64,000 nucleotides of DNA, from contig BMSW01000005.1 in assembly GCA_014649355.1 (NCBI GenBank), positions 186,001 through 250,000 on the forward strand, given 5' to 3'. A model generated the notes under the pieces. It was given only the letters and a program-made list of their open reading frames with translations, had not been told where the DNA came from and made no database searches. A program made the position numbers and the translations under genes. Of this stretch, positions 1 through 7,397 are shown one piece after another. Position 1 is the first letter of the stretch, and every line of letters starts with the position of its first letter. This DNA comes from Streptomyces althioticus. GTDB lineage: Bacteria; Actinomycetota; Actinomycetes; Streptomycetales; Streptomycetaceae.

Positions 1-447
1 GCCCAGGGCGTCCATGGCCTGCTCGAGCTGGGCGTCGAGGTCCCAGGCGTTGGCGTGGTCCAGCTCCTCCTGCAGCTTGCCCATCTCTTCGAGCAGCGCG
101 TCGGAGTAGTCGGTCGCCATCTGCTCGGCGATCTCGTTGAACCGGTCGAGCTTGCCCTTGACCTCGGCGACACCCTCCTGGACGTTCTCCAGGACGGTCT
201 TGTCCTCGTTCAGCGGGGGCTCCTGGAGCAGGATGCCCACGGTGTAACCGGGAGTGAGGAAGGCGTCACCGTTCGACGGCTGCTCCAGCCCCGCCATGAT
301 CTTCAGAACCGTCGACTTACCGGCGCCGTTCGGCCCGACGACACCGATCTTCGCCCCCGGCAGGAAGCTCAGGGTGACGTCGTCGAGGATCACCTTGTCG
401 CCGTGCGCTTTGCGCGCCTTGCGCATGGTGTAGATGTACTCAGCCAA
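1..447 (-). CDS. ettA: EttA, ABC-F translational throttle protein (N-terminal part, cut by window edge)
   Basis: These are the first 149 codons of an ABC-F ATPase; the rest lies beyond the left edge. EttA-type proteins bind the ribosomal E site and couple translation to the cell's ATP/ADP state. The visible part starts MAEYIYTMRKARKAHGDK, has Walker A GPNGAGKST at residues 38-46 and a Q-loop glutamine at 75 (LLQEPPL), all typical of EttA. TTG at 447 is chosen as start because it keeps the conserved MAEYIYT leader; the first ATG (residue 8) would remove it. No strong ribosome binding site is visible. Another ABC-F paralogue is possible, but the N-terminus is the EttA form. Confidence 0.9.
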   Translation of the reverse strand, partial: MAEYIYTMRKARKAHGDKVILDDVTLSFLPGAKIGVVGPNGAGKSTVLKIMAGLEQPSNGDAFLTPGYTVGILLQEPPLNEDKTVLENVQEGVAEVKGKLDRFNEIAEQMATDYSDALLEEMGKLQEELDHANAWDLDAQLEQAMDALG

Positions 448-637
448 GAGAAACCGTCCGGCAACTTGAAATCAGGCAGTGGGCAGATACACCCCATCTT
501 GCCCGACCGCCACCCCTCGGGGGAAACCCGTTCCGCCGGACCGCCCTGACCTGCGGGTTCACGGTTGCGGCGCGCGGCTCACCTGTCACTGTCGGTCACC
601 GCCGGTCGGCTCGGGGAGCCTCGGACGGCCGCCTGCG

Positions 638-660
638 CTGTCGGTGCGTGGCGCTATGGT
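638..660 (+). promoter_or_regulatory. PafBC / RecA-NDp-type promoter upstream of the kinase gene at 763
   Basis: The sequence CTGTCGGTG, eight bases, then TATGGT matches the mycobacterial/actinobacterial RecA-independent DNA-damage promoter consensus tTGTCRgtg-N8-TAnnnT with only the first, weakly conserved T changed. The -10 hexamer is 655-660, so transcription should start near 667, about 95 bases before the kinase ATG at 763. The same motif occurs at 2352-2374 in front of the intact DUF6928 gene, inside a duplicated block. Motif match is seen; function is inferred. Confidence 0.6.
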
Positions 661-703
661 CCGCCCGCCACGAGGGCGACACGGCACGGGGAGGGCTGCT
701 GCT

Positions 704-766
704 GGGGGATCCAAAACGGGACCGCTGGTGCACGGCGATCACCCCCTGGATAGTGGTCGCCCATGA
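704..766 (+). pseudogene. Relic of the 5' end of a DUF6928 gene
   Basis: The frame from 704 reads GGSKTGPLVHGDHPLDSGRP and then stops. It parallels the start of the intact DUF6928 protein at 2411 (GAKTGLLVYADSDVPG). Similarity extends upstream through the promoter, roughly 630-745 against 2342-2450, so a promoter plus the first dozen codons are duplicated. The start codon is destroyed (CTG with an extra G) and the coding part ends at the kinase start, with a four-base overlap. This looks like the leftover of a recombination or duplication event. Confidence 0.6.
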
Positions 767-1509
767 ACGAGGTCGAAGTCGTCGTCGCCCATTCCGAGCG
801 CGCGACTCTGCGCGTCGGCGATGTGTTCTTGAAGGTGGACGCCGATCAGGCGCGCATCGACGTCGAAGTCGAGATGATGTCCCTCGCGCCGGTCCCGACC
901 CCGGAGGTCTTGTGGCGCAAGCCGCCCGTGCTCGCGATCGCCGCACTCCCGGGGACGACGCTTGGGCGCCTCGGCAGGCCGTCGACCGGGTCGCCGGCGG
1001 CGTGGGCCGCAGCGGGCGCCGCCATCCGAGAACTGCACGAAGCACCCCTGCCGCCCCGGCCGGGCCAGGCCGGCCGGAGCAGCGTCGCGCTGGCGGCGGA
1101 ACTCGACGCCGAGTGCGAGTCGCTCGTGACGAACGACGTCCTGCCCGCCGACCTGATCATCCGCAACCGCCAGGTCGCCGAGGCCGCGCTCCGGCCGTGG
1201 ACTCCGGCGTTCACGCACGGCGACCTGCAGGTCGCGCACGTCTTCGTCGAGGGCGACGAGGTCACCGGCATCATCGATTGGTCGGAGGCGGGCCGGGGTG
1301 ATGCCCTGTACGACCTTGCCACCTTCACGCTCGGACACGAGGAGCACCTCCACGACGTCGTCGCCGGCTACGGCACCGACGTCGACCTCGACGTGATCCA
1401 CGCGTGGTGGTCGTTGCGGAGCCTTCTGGCAGTTCGCTGGCTGATCGAGCACGGATTCGACCCCTTCGCGCCGGGTTGTGAGGTCGACGTTCTGAGATCC
1501 CGGATGTGA
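763..1509 (+). CDS. Aminoglycoside phosphotransferase-like kinase
   Basis: A 248-residue protein of the APH/choline-kinase-like superfamily, shorter than classical APH enzymes (about 270-300). The catalytic loop is HGDLQVAH at residues 152-159, followed by the metal-binding IIDW at 170-173, the equivalent of DFG. The position that is normally Asn in HGDxxxxN is His here. The N-terminal nucleotide-binding lobe is short (FLKVDAD near residue 27). Substrate cannot be told from sequence; many such Streptomyces proteins are not resistance enzymes. The start ATG at 763 has a poor ribosome binding site and follows the PafBC-like promoter at 638-660 and the DUF6928 relic. Confidence 0.8.
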   Translation: MNEVEVVVAHSERATLRVGDVFLKVDADQARIDVEVEMMSLAPVPTPEVLWRKPPVLAIAALPGTTLGRLGRPSTGSPAAWAAAGAAIRELHEAPLPPRPGQAGRSSVALAAELDAECESLVTNDVLPADLIIRNRQVAEAALRPWTPAFTHGDLQVAHVFVEGDEVTGIIDWSEAGRGDALYDLATFTLGHEEHLHDVVAGYGTDVDLDVIHAWWSLRSLLAVRWLIEHGFDPFAPGCEVDVLRSRM

Positions 1510-1580
1510 GGCTGCGCGGGCCCGACTGCCACGTATGCGTTGTGACGCATCGCGTGGGCCCCCGGGGCGATCGCCCGCCC

Positions 1581-1736
1581 TTACTCTCGACAGAGTGCGG
1601 TGCGCAGTCGTTGCCAGCAGATAACAGCGCCGCCGAGGGTGACGAACGCGTGGTGGATGCCGTCGCGGATCTCCAAGCGGATACGCAGGCGGCGGAACCG
1701 GTGCAGCAGCGCGGTCACTCCTTCCACGCCCCTGTT
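1581..1736 (-). pseudogene. C-terminal fragment of an IS5-family transposase
   Basis: The last about 50 codons of the frame read TALLHRFRRLRIRLEIRDG and end AVICWQRLR, the usual C-terminal end of IS112/IS5-like transposases in Streptomyces (RRLRIRWEIRDDIHEAF type). No catalytic DDE region can be recovered upstream on the minus strand: frames are interrupted and no inverted terminal repeats were found. It is a dead remnant, consistent with past rearrangement next to the duplicated DUF6928 5' end. Confidence 0.55.
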
Positions 1737-2340
1737 CGGCAAGCTGGTCCTCGAAGGTGTCGAGGACCGTATCGGTCGCCGTGAGCAGTTCCTCGGGGAA
1801 CAGCCCAGCCATGCCAGCGCACTTGAGGTCCAGGGTGCCGGCGGCCACTTTTCGCGGCTTCCTCCGCCATGCTGCCCCGGCAAGATCAGAACCTGAGACA
1901 CCAGCTTCAAGGCATTCGATCCGAACCCGCTCCGGCCGTCGCCGACGGGCAGCCGCCTCGGCACCAGCGGCTTGCGACCGTTCCAGCGCAACTGGAGCCG
2001 GCAACGGCCATTCCGGCCGCTACGGGGCTTGGACGGAGCCAGCGGCCGGAGGTGATCGGAGGGGTTGCTGTGCGGTGGTGCCGCCGTACTGCTTCCAGTT
2101 CGGATGTCCTATTGAACGTCCGAGGGAGGCCGTCTCCGCGTACCGGGGCGCCGGTCAGGCCCACGACGGCCAGGCTGCCTGACACCTCCCCTATCGGTGT
2201 CAAGCCCCTGGTGGGCTGCCCACTCGCGGTGCCGTTACGCCACCACGAACGGAAAGGCCGTGCGCTGGGAAGCGTGGACCTCTCAGCTCACGGATAGCGA
2301 CTCCGGCGCCCAGTGGGCCCAGTGGGCCCAGGGCGGAACG
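1737..2340. other. Non-coding or degenerate stretch between transposase remnant and DUF6928 gene
   Basis: No convincing gene is seen on either strand. On the minus strand a frame reads AGLFPEELLTATDTVLDTFE near 1750-1810 and may be decayed coding sequence, but I cannot assign it. A short tandem of GCCCAGTGG (about two and a half copies) lies at 2310-2332. Composition and broken frames suggest an old insertion or deletion zone. Confidence 0.4.
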
Positions 2341-2351
2341 TGCCGCCTTCG

Positions 2352-2374
2352 TTGTCAGTGCGTGGCGCTACGGT
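2352..2374 (+). promoter_or_regulatory. PafBC / RecA-NDp-type promoter of the DUF6928 gene
   Basis: TTGTCAGTG, eight bases, TACGGT is a complete match to tTGTCRgtg-N8-TAnnnT, the promoter class activated by PafBC during DNA damage independently of RecA/LexA. The -10 is 2369-2374, giving a start near 2381 and a leader of about 30 bases before GTG 2411. The match is seen; damage induction is inferred. Confidence 0.7.
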
Positions 2375-2410
2375 GCGTCCGCCATCAGGACCAACAAATG
2401 GGGGGTTGGC

Positions 2411-3169
2411 GTGGGAGCCAAGACGGGACTGCTGGTGTATGCCGACAGCGACGTGCCTGGGGCGCTGCGACGGGTGGGGGCAGCGGATCTTGACCGGACC
2501 CTCGGCATGCTGCGGCGGCTCCACCCGGGCCGACAGTTCGAGGAGTGCGAGGGGTCGACTCTCTGGGACGGCGTGTACCCCCCGGAGGGGACGACGTACG
2601 CGGCCAGCTGGCCCGGCGTGGACGTCATCGGTGACCAGAGGGTGATGATCGATGCCCCGTCCCAGCTTCCCGGACACCTCGTGGCCGCGAGTGCCGGCCG
2701 ACGGCTCGTCCTCCACGCCATGCACAGCGTCGTCGACTGGCTGGCCTTCGCCGTGTGGGAGGACGGACGTCTCATCCGTTCCCTGAGCCTGTCTCCGGAC
2801 AGCGGCATCATCGAGGACTTCGGCGAACCGCTCCCCTTCGAACGGCCCTACTGGGCCGGAAACCGCCCGGCCGACGTCATCCCCTGGCCGGACGAGGACG
2901 AAAAGACATACCCCCTGCCGTTCCACCCCTTGGACCTGGGAGAAGACGCCCTGCGTGCGCTCTGCGGCTTCGTCCAGGAGGGCCGCCCCGAGCCGGACGA
3001 CGTCGACGCGGACACCATCCGCCTGCACGGCTTCAAGGTGCGGGACCCGCACGATCCTGACCTCGCGGAGCGGGAGGCGCAGTTGCGCAGGGCGGTGGAA
3101 GCCATGGGACCGCCACGCGCGTACACGCTCGGACCCGACGGCTCCCTGATCGAGCGAAACGGCCTGTAA
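2411..3169 (+). CDS. DUF6928 family protein
   Basis: A 252-residue protein starting GAKTGLLVYADSDVPG, the characteristic opening of the actinobacterial DUF6928 family. No signal peptide or membrane segment is visible, so it is probably cytoplasmic. There is no known activity. GTG 2411 is preceded by a G-rich Shine-Dalgarno (TGGGGGG) and is the only start that keeps the family N-terminus. The gene sits alone behind a perfect PafBC-type promoter at 2352-2374, which ties it by inference to the DNA-damage response. A decayed second copy of its promoter and first codons lies at about 630-766. Confidence 0.75.
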   Translation: MGAKTGLLVYADSDVPGALRRVGAADLDRTLGMLRRLHPGRQFEECEGSTLWDGVYPPEGTTYAASWPGVDVIGDQRVMIDAPSQLPGHLVAASAGRRLVLHAMHSVVDWLAFAVWEDGRLIRSLSLSPDSGIIEDFGEPLPFERPYWAGNRPADVIPWPDEDEKTYPLPFHPLDLGEDALRALCGFVQEGRPEPDDVDADTIRLHGFKVRDPHDPDLAEREAQLRRAVEAMGPPRAYTLGPDGSLIERNGL

Positions 3170-3270
3170 CTCACGACCTCTCCCTCCCGAAGTAGGTCGA
3201 GGAACACAGCCGGGCGGGGCGTCCCATCACGGCGGTCAACTCCCCCGTCACTCCCGTACTGTGCGTGCGC

Positions 3271-4164
3271 ATGACCGACACCGAGATCGAGATCACCGCG
3301 GACCTGGTCCGCGACCTGTTGCGGGAGCAGCATCCGGACCTGGCGGGACTCGACATCCGTGAGGTGGCGGGCGGATGGGGCAACCAGATGTGGCGTCTCG
3401 GGGACGAGCTGGCCGTGCGCATGCAGCGCATGGACCCCACTCCGGAGCTCCAGCTCAACGAGCGGCGGTGGCTGCCCGTGCTGGCCCCGCGCCTGCCGCT
3501 TCCGGTGCCCACCCCGGTACGGTCCGGCGAGCCGTCCCCGCGCTTCCCCAAGCACTGGACCGTGATGACGTGGGTGCCCGGCGATCCGCTGGACTGCTCC
3601 TCGATCAGTCGCGGCGACCACGCGGCCGACGCCCTGGCGGGTTTCCTCAGAGCGCTGCATGTGGAGGCACCCGCCGGCGCCCCGGTCAGCGGGGACCGCG
3701 GTGGCCGTCCCAAGGAGTGCGCGGACGGCTTCGACCGGTTCTTCGACGCCGTCGTCCCCGACGACCTCGCCGACGACGTCCGCGCCGTCTGGGACGACGC
3801 CGTCGCGGCGCCCGAGTGGGAGGGACCGCCGCTCTGGCTGCACGGCGACCTCCATCCGGCCAACGTGGTCGTCTCGGACGGGACGCTCTCGGGCGTGATC
3901 GACTTCGGCGACATCTGCGCCGGCGACCCGGCGTGGGATCTCGCGGCCGCCTGGGTCATCCTTCCCGCGGGCGCGGTCTCCCGCTTCTTCGACGCGTACG
4001 AGCGAGCGGACGCGGGGACGATCCGGCGCGCCCGTGGGCTGGCCGCGTTGAAGAGCCTGTTCCTCATGCTGATGGGCAGGAACGGGGACCTGGGCCTTCC
4101 CGGCGGCAAGCCGGCGTGGGGACCGGCAGGCCGGGCGGCGCTCGATCGCGTGCTGAAGGGTTGA
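3271..4164 (+). CDS. Aminoglycoside phosphotransferase-like kinase
   Basis: A 297-residue APH-superfamily kinase with all expected motifs: HGDLHPANV at residues 191-199 (catalytic Asp193, Asn198) and VIDFGDI with Asp211 as the metal ligand, followed by the usual GDPAWDLA. Family members phosphorylate small hydroxylated molecules such as antibiotics or sugars; the substrate here is unknown. ATG 3271 is preferred over in-frame GTG 3265. No Shine-Dalgarno is present, but TACTGT at 3257-3262 lies at the right distance for a leaderless transcript beginning at the ATG. Not obviously in an operon. Confidence 0.85.
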   Translation: MTDTEIEITADLVRDLLREQHPDLAGLDIREVAGGWGNQMWRLGDELAVRMQRMDPTPELQLNERRWLPVLAPRLPLPVPTPVRSGEPSPRFPKHWTVMTWVPGDPLDCSSISRGDHAADALAGFLRALHVEAPAGAPVSGDRGGRPKECADGFDRFFDAVVPDDLADDVRAVWDDAVAAPEWEGPPLWLHGDLHPANVVVSDGTLSGVIDFGDICAGDPAWDLAAAWVILPAGAVSRFFDAYERADAGTIRRARGLAALKSLFLMLMGRNGDLGLPGGKPAWGPAGRAALDRVLKG

Positions 4165-4369
4165 GGCGGGCGGGCTGACGGCAGCTGCGCGCCTGGGCCT
4201 GTTGCGAGCACGTCGCGCCTGGTAGGACGGTGTACGACGGCTGTAGCCGCAACGCGCTCCTTCTGCCACGGTGTACCACGGTGTGCCGCATGGACGGAAA
4301 GCCGCACGCACATCACGGCCACGACCGGTCGGCGCACAGGGGCGGCCGGATGCGTGCCAGGATCACCCC

Positions 4370-4882
4370 ATGGTCATGTGCGGGAGTGCCGCAGCGGAGC
4401 GCCCCCTCCTCTTCCTCGACGTCGACGGCCCGCTGATCCCCTTCGGGTCGCCGCACCCACCTCCCCCGACGGCCCCCGCCGACCACGGCAACCCCCTGCT
4501 CGCCCGCCTCGACCCCACCCTCGGCGCCCGCCTGCTGGCCCTGGGCTGCTCGCTCGTGTGGGCCACCACGTGGATGGAGGAGGCGAACGAGGTCGTCGCG
4601 CCGCCTCTCGGGCTGCCGAGGCTGCCCGTGCTGGACCTGCCCGAGGCCGACGGGCCGGGCCTTCGCGGCCTGCACTGGAAGACCCGCCCGCTCGTCGAGT
4701 GGGCCGGCGGCCGGCCGTTCGTCTGGGTCGACGACGAGATCGGCGCCGTCGACCGTCAGTGGGTCGCCGCCGCCCATCCCGGGCCGGCGCTCCTCCACCG
4801 CGTCGACCCGGCCCGCGGCCTCCAGAACGCCGATTTCCGTGCCCTCGGCGACTGGCTCGCCGCCCTCGACCACCCGTCGTGA
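4370..4882 (+). CDS. Small HAD-like hydrolase domain protein
   Basis: About 170 residues. HAD motif I appears as FLDVDGPL (Asp17, Asp19) and a motif IV-like acidic pair as VWVDDE (Asp121-Asp122). Between them lies ATTWMEEAN, common in actinobacterial proteins called HAD domain-containing protein. A cap domain is absent. Probable phosphohydrolase; substrate unknown. ATG 4370 (or ATG 4376) is chosen rather than upstream ATG 4271 because the upstream part has no domain similarity. CAGGAT at 4357-4362 fits a -10 element for leaderless transcription. Confidence 0.65.
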   Translation: MVMCGSAAAERPLLFLDVDGPLIPFGSPHPPPPTAPADHGNPLLARLDPTLGARLLALGCSLVWATTWMEEANEVVAPPLGLPRLPVLDLPEADGPGLRGLHWKTRPLVEWAGGRPFVWVDDEIGAVDRQWVAAAHPGPALLHRVDPARGLQNADFRALGDWLAALDHPS

Positions 4883-4917
4883 GGCACCGCGGGGCACGGC
4901 CCCGCGTCCGTCCTCCG

Positions 4918-6339
4918 TCAGCCGTTGTCGCCGGAGGCGCCCTGCCGCTGGCGGGTGAGGACCAGGCCCGCACCGCCGAGGACGACCAGTGCGATGGCGG
5001 TGCCGGTGATCCACGGAGTGATGCTGGACGCGCCGGTCTCGGCGAGGTTGGTGTCCGTGTCCGGGGCGGCGACCGGGGTCGGCGTCGGACCCGAGAGGGT
5101 CTGGGTCGTCGTCCCCACCTCGGCGGCCCGCGTACGGCAGTCGAGCATCCCGGTGAAGCGCTGCTGGAAGCCGTCCGGCCCCTCGACGGTGAAGTCGTAC
5201 GGCTGGTCCTCGTTCAGCGGGACCGTCACCGTGTGGGAGCTGCCGGCCTCCACGGTGTACTCGGCGCCCGCCAGCTCGAAGGCGAACGCGGCGTCACCGT
5301 GGTTGGCGACCGTGACGTCCACCGCGCCCGCGGCGCAGTTCTCGCGGGCCGACACGGCGGGTATCGCGCCCTCCGCGGACCAGCCGGCGCTCGCCGTCGC
5401 GGAGACGGTCGACTCGCTGGACCCGGCCAGGATCTGCGTCTGGCTGCGGCTCTCGGAGACGAGGGCACGGCCGACCGGCACGCTCGTCGCCGCCTGCACG
5501 GTCAGCTGGGCGGTGCCCGTCTCCGCGTCCTCCGGGACCTCGACGTACAGCTTGCTGCCGTTGCCGGCGGTGGTCACGGGCTCGCCCTCGGCGTCCACGA
5601 CGCGTATGCCGGAGGTGGCCGCGTCCGCGGGCGGGGAGACCGTGACGCTCCGCGCGTCGGTGCGGACGGTGACCGGGCCGAGCCGCTCGCCCGGACGGCC
5701 GGCGACGACCGGCGGGTCCAGGGTCAGCGACGCCGGCGGCTCCGCCGCCTTCCGCGCCTTCTTCTCCAGGTAGTCGGCGAGCTGCGCGGCCTGCGGGTCG
5801 AGGGCGTCGACGTCCACGCCGTCGGAGTAGCGCCATATCGCCACCTGGGTGCCGGCCGCGGCGTCCTGCTCGGTGAGCTGGCCCCGGACGCCCGCCTTCT
5901 TCGCGAGCGCCGCCAGGTCGTTCACCTGCGGGTAGGAGTGCTCGAGGATCCACAGGATCCGGCCGGCGTCCTTGTTGGTGCCGAGCGAGGTGCCGCTCCA
6001 GGCGGTCTCGTGGTACTTGGCGTCCTGCTGGGTGGGGGTGTGGATGTCGACGCAGTAGGTGTGCAGCATGCCGCCGCCCTCGACGGACATCTCGAACAGC
6101 CCCGCCGACACCTGCGTGTCACCGGCGGCCCCGTGGATGACGGCCGTGCCGTACGTCTTGAGCCCGTCGATCGTCGCGGCTGCTCCGTTGTGCCGCGGCA
6201 TCGTCCCGGGGTCGCCCGCGGAGGCCGGTCCGGCACCGGCGAGCACGGTGGCGGCGACGATCCCCGTCACCAGCGTCCCCGCCGTGAGGCGGGCCGACCC
6301 ACGTCCGCGCAGGCGCCGCGCGGAGAACGAAACAGACAC
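4918..6339 (-). CDS. Sortase-anchored thioester-domain (TED/TQXA) surface protein
   Basis: A 473-residue exported protein. A Sec signal peptide occupies residues 1-41 (cut after GPASA). The next 140 residues match the thioester domain: Cys96 in LHTYCVDIHT and Gln165 in GTQVAIWRY would form the internal Cys-Gln thioester used to bond covalently to targets. The middle is Ala/Val/Thr-rich beta-sandwich-like sequence. The C-terminus has LAETG (432-436), a hydrophobic helix and a basic tail, the LAxTG signal read by class E sortases. GTG 6339 is chosen because GGAAGGGA lies just upstream and the signal peptide follows. A TAGGAT -10 element lies at 6431-6436 on the minus strand. Confidence 0.85.
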   Translation of the reverse strand: MSVSFSARRLRGRGSARLTAGTLVTGIVAATVLAGAGPASAGDPGTMPRHNGAAATIDGLKTYGTAVIHGAAGDTQVSAGLFEMSVEGGGMLHTYCVDIHTPTQQDAKYHETAWSGTSLGTNKDAGRILWILEHSYPQVNDLAALAKKAGVRGQLTEQDAAAGTQVAIWRYSDGVDVDALDPQAAQLADYLEKKARKAAEPPASLTLDPPVVAGRPGERLGPVTVRTDARSVTVSPPADAATSGIRVVDAEGEPVTTAGNGSKLYVEVPEDAETGTAQLTVQAATSVPVGRALVSESRSQTQILAGSSESTVSATASAGWSAEGAIPAVSARENCAAGAVDVTVANHGDAAFAFELAGAEYTVEAGSSHTVTVPLNEDQPYDFTVEGPDGFQQRFTGMLDCRTRAAEVGTTTQTLSGPTPTPVAAPDTDTNLAETGASSITPWITGTAIALVVLGGAGLVLTRQRQGASGDNG

Positions 6340-6430
6340 CGAATTCCCTTCCGAGCAGGACCCGTGACGTGGGGGGACGGTCCCACCAGCAGAATCTCCG
6401 GCCCCAAGGACCCCCGGAGCCATGCCCGGC

Positions 6431-6436
6431 ATCCTA
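6431..6436 (-). promoter_or_regulatory. Probable -10 element of the thioester-domain gene
   Basis: TAGGAT on the minus strand matches the Streptomyces HrdB-type -10 consensus. It would start transcription near 6424, leaving a leader of about 85 bases. No convincing -35 hexamer is seen 17-18 bases upstream, so the assignment is tentative. Confidence 0.35.
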
Positions 6437-6618
6437 AGGAGCCGTCGGACAGCGCTTGCCGGTGATCGCGTCGGAGCGATGATCCGAATCGGAATCGTTA
6501 TCGCCGGGACGCCGCTGAACAGGGCTTATCGACAAATCCCCGCAGGACGGTTCAGCATCGATCCGTCGATAAGCCTCGGTTCGGACAGCTGCCGTGACGA
6601 AGCACGTCACCGCTGATT

Positions 6619-7137
6619 TCACGTCACCATGGTTGCTTCCGGCCGGAGTTCACCCGCCGCCTCACCGCTGCCGGCGTCCGGGGCCCCGTCCGCCGCCGTC
6701 CCGTCGGTCGGCGGTGACGGTGCCGGGTCCGTCTCCCAGACGGGTTCCGCGCGGTCCGACGGCGGCGTCAACTCCGGGCGCGGGGTGCGGCGAAAGGCGG
6801 TCGTGCCGCGGGCGAGGTCGTGCCCGACGGTCACCGCGTCGATGTCCGCCGACATCCAGTCCGGCTGGCCTTCCCGCGTCTCCGTACGCACTTTCAAGCG
6901 GCCCTGCACGATCACCGGTTCACCCACCGACAGGGACGCCGCCGCGTTGGTGGCGAGCTGCCGGTTGGCCCACACCGTGAAGAAGTTGGTGTGTCCGTCG
7001 GCCCAGCTGTTCTTCTCCCGGTCCCAGTAGCGCGCGGTGACCGCGATACGGAACCGCGCCGAGGGCCCGGAGACCGTCTCCCGGTACACGGGCCGCGTCG
7101 CCACGTTGCCCACCACGCACACCATCGTCTCGTTCAT
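6619..7137 (-). CDS. ssbB: Single-stranded DNA-binding protein SsbB
   Basis: A 172-residue SSB paralogue. The OB-fold runs over the first about 110 residues, with YWDREKNSWADGHTNFFTV and GEPVIVQGRLKVRTE typical of SSB. The tail is Pro/Ala/Asp-rich and lacks the acidic DDDIPF tip of SsbA-type proteins. In S. coelicolor SsbB is the sporulation paralogue, needed for chromosome segregation into spores. The start ATG 7137 lies behind AGGGAGGGAAA. The gene follows the dynamin genes on the same strand after 260 bases, which supports a shared sporulation role. Confidence 0.75.
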   Translation of the reverse strand: MNETMVCVVGNVATRPVYRETVSGPSARFRIAVTARYWDREKNSWADGHTNFFTVWANRQLATNAAASLSVGEPVIVQGRLKVRTETREGQPDWMSADIDAVTVGHDLARGTTAFRRTPRPELTPPSDRAEPVWETDPAPSPPTDGTAADGAPDAGSGEAAGELRPEATMVT

Positions 7138-7397
7138 CGCGTTTCCCTCCCTGGCCCGGACCCGCCGGCTCCCTCACCGGCGCCGGGCGGATACGCGTAC
7201 GGGTCCGTCCCGTACGGCTGCCGTCTGGCGCGGTGACTCCGGAGCACCTCGCGCTCCGTGGTCACCGCGCAGTCAGACTGCCTCGGCCGGGCCGGACCCC
7301 GCCGAGCCCTGTGGACCGCCCCCACCCTGTGGAAAACCCCGCCACCCGGACGAGTGGCGTTACGGCGCGACGGCCACACCGCGAAAACGCGGCCGTC

